Assembly: GCA_964438995.1 (NCBI GenBank) | Contig: CAYTMQ010000006.1 | Coordinates: 1-64,000 of the forward strand | Length of the DNA: 64,000 nt | Origin: JABMMZ01 sp964438995 | Lineage (GTDB): Bacteria > Bacteroidota > Bacteroidia > NS11-12g > UBA955 | Reading direction: 5' to 3' | In this document: one piece after another, positions 61,449 to 64,000 of the stretch | How the letters are laid out: each line of letters begins with the position of its first letter | Numbering within the stretch: position 1 is the stretch's first letter | Made by a program: the position numbers and the translations under genes | Notes under the pieces: generated by a model | Told to the model about the DNA's origin: nothing | What the model saw: only the letters and a program-made list of their open reading frames with translations | Databases searched by the model: none

Positions 61449-61829
61449 TTATAAATGTCCATTAATTACTCTTTTTATTCCAAGTCTTAATTGAGATACA
61501 TTGAAGTTAATAATTAACCCAAGTTTGCAATTTGTTAGTTTTAAGTATGTCAATATTTGAGCAAGATGAATATCATTTATTGCCTCAATTGATTTAATTT
61601 CAACAATAAGTTTTGATTCAATAATTAAGTCTAGCCTAAATCCAACTTCAAGTTTTATTGACTCATAAGTTAGTGGAATTGGTTGTTGCTTTGCAACTAT
61701 TAAACTTAATTTTGTTAACTCATAATACAAGCACTCTTGATAAACACTTTCTAAAAGTCCAGGACCTAGATTTTTATGCACCTTAATTGCTGCATTAATT
61801 ACCTTATTTGACAAGTCATTTTCATTCAT
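61449..61829 (-). CDS. GxxExxY protein, PD-(D/E)XK nuclease-like
   Basis: 126 residues. The family motif GLLESVY is at residues 24-30 (G-x-x-E-x-x-Y, after HKNLGP). Further on, RLDLII (Asp67), VEIKS (Glu77, Lys79) and Gln91 in AQILTYLKL have the arrangement of a PD-(D/E)XK nuclease active site, so DNA cleavage is possible but unproven. The gene lies in the middle of the 119-bp repeat array and runs against it. GxxExxY genes are, as I recall, often found next to CACAGAG-type repeats in several phyla. Its -7 look-alike TATCTCTG lies about 12 bases before the ATG. Confidence 0.88.
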   Translation of the reverse strand: MNENDLSNKVINAAIKVHKNLGPGLLESVYQECLYYELTKLSLIVAKQQPIPLTYESIKLEVGFRLDLIIESKLIVEIKSIEAINDIHLAQILTYLKLTNCKLGLIINFNVSQLRLGIKRVINGHL

Positions 61830-61997
61830 AATAAATTGCAGAGATAATGAAAGAATAAGTTTTGATTATAAGGGTCTTGATAATTAGTTTGGATTTTTAA
61901 TGAGTGGACTATTTTGTTGTATAAACGGAAAATTAGTCTAGTTTAATTTTTATCAATTCTACTTTTTAGCACAAAATTTAATGTATATTTTAATATA
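61830..61997. other. AT-rich upstream part of the GxxExxY cassette
   Basis: 168 bases with no repeat unit, ORF or clear hairpin. With the gene it fills the place of one linker and the first 28 bases of a repeat unit. Confidence 0.55.
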
Positions 61998-62288
61998 TAC
62001 ACAGAGGTTTCTCATTGTGCACTTTGTGCATTCTTGGTGTTCTTTGTGGTAAAAATCCTAACAATATCTCCGACCTTTATTAATCATAACCACAGAGTCA
62101 CAGAGGGCACAGAGTTTACACAGAGGTTTTTCTTAGTGCACTTTGTGCATTCTTGGTGTTCTTTGTGGTAAAAATCCTAACAATATCTCCGACCTTTATT
62201 AATCATAACCACAGAGTCACAGAGGACACAGAGTTTACACAAAGGTTTTTCTTTGTGCACTTTGTGTCTTCTTGGTGTTCTTTGTGGT
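61998..62288. repeat. 119-bp tandem array, second block (2 full units and one truncated)
   Basis: A unit lacking its first 28 bases (61998-62050), then two full units (62089-62169 and 62208-62288). The linkers 62051-62088 and 62170-62207 are identical. The ends keep the 119-bp register (62050, 62169, 62288). In the last unit the inner hairpin CACAAAG/CTTTGTG is perfect. Confidence 0.92.
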
Positions 62289-62353
62289 AAAATTTGGATG
62301 TAGGGGTTAGGATCTAGGATTTAGTGGGTCGATGATATCGAGGATATAGTGCT

Positions 62354-62395
62354 CTCGTGTCGTAGACATCGAGTTCTTGTGTCGCGGACATCAAG
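62354..62395. repeat. tandem 22-bp palindromes
   Basis: CTCGTGTCGTAGACATCGAG (62354-62373) and CTTGTGTCGCGGACATCAAG (62376-62395), each a hairpin, 22 bp apart. A C-to-T change in one arm is matched by G-to-A in the other. TCGATGATATCGA (62329-62341) may be a third relic. Confidence 0.75.
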
Positions 62396-62420
62396 TTACA
62401 TTATTCAATGCACGTAGGAC

Positions 62421-62463
62421 GTTTTCTTTGTGCACTTCGTGCCTTCTTAGTGTTCTTTGTGGT
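62421..62463. repeat. solitary right half of a 119-bp array unit
   Basis: 43 bases match the closing half of the unit (TTTTCTTTGTGCAC to CTTTGTGGT). It is out of register with the main array, so it arose separately or by deletion. Confidence 0.8.
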
Positions 62464-62567
62464 AAAAAAAAGATTATAGAATATTATGTGAGACAATACT
62501 GAAGCGCCTTTCGTTACATTTTGAAAATTGATATTACAGTCCGAGGGACAGATCAATTAATCAAGTA

Positions 62568-63842
62568 TCAACTCAATTTACTCAATGATGCTCTCAGTTT
62601 TCCAAACATCTCTTCGATGTCTTCGAGTTTGCAGGTGCCGACACTTAAACGGTACCATTCGCTCTCTTTGTCTGCTCCAAATGCCGCAAAAGGAACTATA
62701 GCCAATGACGCTTCTTGCAATAAATATGCAGTCATGTCTTCTGTTGTGCTGATGGTGTTGCCCTTTGCATCTTTTTTGCCTTTCAATGAAAATTTAATGG
62801 TCAAGTACATTGACGCTTTTGGTGCAATGGCATCAACTGCAAAACCCTCTTGTTTCATCGCCATAAAACCATTGAAAATATTGTCTAAGCGAGTTTGTAA
62901 AGCAGCGCTAATTGTGTCTAGATGCTTCCTCACGGCAACAGTGTCGTTCATGAATCTTGCAGTAGCCACTTGTTCAGCCATTGGACTCCAAGCACCGATA
63001 TGACTTAATATGCCTTTCATTTTATCGATGATGATAGATGGTCCCATTGACCAACCTACTCTAACACCAGTAGCACTAAAGGCCTTACTAATGCCATCAA
63101 TGAAAACTGTGTATTCTTTTAATTCTGGAAACAATGACACTGGATTGTAGTGTTCGATGCCATAAGTCAATGTCCAGTAAATATGGTCGTATAAAATGTA
63201 AAGTGGTTTTTCATTCGGACCTCTTCTTTTATTTTCTTCAATAACTGCCGCACAAATCTTGGTCAGTTGGTCTTTTGTAAATGCCGTACCAGTAGGATTA
63301 AGTGGAGAGCACAATGCAAGTAAACACGCGTCTTTGAAATGAGGTATCAACTCTTCAGCAGTTGGTAAAAAGTTATTTTCAGCTTGGGTCTCTATGCAAA
63401 TGTGATTGCCTTCTATGAAGTGAGTATAGTGGTTGTTGTTCCACGATGGCACAGGATAAATGATGCCTTCACCTTTGTCGCATATAGTTCTGTAAGTGGC
63501 GTAAATTAAAGGACGTCCACCACCTGAAATTAAAAATTCGTTTGGCGAATACTCTAATCCTAAATTGTCTTTAATGAAATTGGCAACTGCCTGACGCAAT
63601 TCAGCTATACCATTGGCAGGTGGGTAATTGGTGCGATGTTCGCGGTATGCTTTTATGATTTCTTCTTCTAATTCTGTTGGAATAGGGAAGATGTTTGGGT
63701 CGAAATCTCCAATGGTGAAATTGTAAATCTTCTGACCTTGGCGCACTCTTTCACTAATTTCATTACCCAGTTTAATGATCTCAGATGGGATAAGCGTTTC
63801 AGCTAAATGAGATAATTTGTTTTGCGCTTGATTTGTCGTCAT
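62568..63842 (-). CDS. class I/II PLP-dependent aminotransferase
   Basis: 424 residues, fold type I. Seen: GDFDPNIFPIPTELEEEI, NYPPANGIAELRQAVANF, LCSPLNPTGTAF, ILYDHIYWTLTYG and the PLP-lysine motif FIDGISKAFSATGVRVGW (blocks in order). Most similar in outline to aspartate/aromatic aminotransferases of the AspC-like group, but the substrate is not determined. It ends about 100 bases after the last repeat fragment and is 4 bases after galE, so they are probably one transcript. Confidence 0.9.
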   Translation of the reverse strand: MTTNQAQNKLSHLAETLIPSEIIKLGNEISERVRQGQKIYNFTIGDFDPNIFPIPTELEEEIIKAYREHRTNYPPANGIAELRQAVANFIKDNLGLEYSPNEFLISGGGRPLIYATYRTICDKGEGIIYPVPSWNNNHYTHFIEGNHICIETQAENNFLPTAEELIPHFKDACLLALCSPLNPTGTAFTKDQLTKICAAVIEENKRRGPNEKPLYILYDHIYWTLTYGIEHYNPVSLFPELKEYTVFIDGISKAFSATGVRVGWSMGPSIIIDKMKGILSHIGAWSPMAEQVATARFMNDTVAVRKHLDTISAALQTRLDNIFNGFMAMKQEGFAVDAIAPKASMYLTIKFSLKGKKDAKGNTISTTEDMTAYLLQEASLAIVPFAAFGADKESEWYRLSVGTCKLEDIEEMFGKLRASLSKLS

Positions 63843-63846
63843 TGTA

Positions 63847-64000
63847 TTATTTTAATTGTTGTTGCCAAGCCCAGGCAGATCTAACCATTTCGTCTAAATC
63901 CAATTGTGCTTTCCAACCAAGTACTGTTTCTGCTTTGTGGTTATCGGCCCAAACTTTTTCTACATCACCTGCTCTGCGTTCGCCAATGCTGTAATTTAAG
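63847..64000 (-). CDS. galE: UDP-glucose 4-epimerase, C-terminal fragment (runs off the window)
   Basis: The last 50 codons are in the window: YSIGERRAGDVEKVWADNHKAETVLGW followed by LDLDEMVRSAWAWQQQLK (two consecutive blocks). This is the end of GalE, with the conserved RRAGDV loop, the LGW turn and the final Trp-rich helix. GalE interconverts UDP-glucose and UDP-galactose. The N-terminal part is beyond the right edge; other SDR sugar epimerases share some of these features. Confidence 0.85.
   Translation of the reverse strand, partial: LNYSIGERRAGDVEKVWADNHKAETVLGWKAQLDLDEMVRSAWAWQQQLK

Noticed and set aside
61096..62288. CRISPR array in the repeat region
   Set aside because: The linkers are as conserved as the repeats (two are identical), units are 81 bp, and there is no cas gene.

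Overview
The window is AT-rich chromosomal DNA from a member of the Bacteroidota that has a type IX secretion system. The evidence is: genes of lineage-restricted families (bL38/DUF4295, DUF4783, DUF4834, DUF4286, DUF4175), a PorV/PorQ-type outer-membrane protein, proteins with type IX C-terminal sorting domains, a bacillithiol enzyme (BshC), menaquinone genes, and many promoters of the Bacteroidota form TAnnTTTG, usually without Shine-Dalgarno sequences. I see no rRNA, tRNA, phage or transposase gene. Most of the window is ordinary, densely packed housekeeping DNA.

Layout. 0-7.3 kb: end of a secreted surface protein, ComEC, an unknown protein, thymidine kinase, an Fe-S carrier operon (DUF6787-mrp-nfu), a PorV-like barrel and an AcpH-like protein. 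7.4-15.4 kb: tyrS-pepA-pdxA-uvrB, DUF4783, nadC and a small type IX cargo protein. 15.4-19.6 kb: obg-adk, wecB, a lipoprotein archaemetzincin and a TetR regulator. 19.7-25.3 kb: complete rod-shape operon mreBCD-PBP2-rodA. 25.3-37.7 kb: phosphatase, menI-menF-DUF4834, a DUF4468-like protein, M1 peptidase, CAP protein, rlmD, thioredoxin-fold protein, DUF4175 and tsaB. 37.9-45.4 kb: OmpA-like protein, bshC-rimO-ftsY behind the ribosomal genes rpmB-rpmG-bL38, and NamZ. 45.5-52.2 kb: a tripartite RND efflux operon led by its TetR gene, which carries an in-frame TAG. 52.4-61 kb: apaG, glutaminyl cyclase, a PLP enzyme, patatin, mazEF, DUF4286, DPP IV, dapD and a glycosyltransferase. 61.1-62.5 kb: a non-coding repeat array with an exact 119-bp period, interrupted by a cassette encoding a GxxExxY (PD-(D/E)XK-like) protein. 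62.6-64 kb: an aminotransferase and the end of galE.

Most unusual items: the 119-bp hairpin array with its embedded nuclease-like gene; a neighbouring tandem 22-bp palindrome with a compensatory base change; the nonsense codon splitting the efflux regulator, with a candidate operator upstream; a sigma-54-like promoter before DUF4783; a terminator hairpin abutting the nadC start codon; and several -7 boxes so close to start codons that the mRNAs should be nearly leaderless. Six predicted exported proteins have glutamine directly after the signal peptide, and the window also encodes the glutaminyl cyclase that would modify them.
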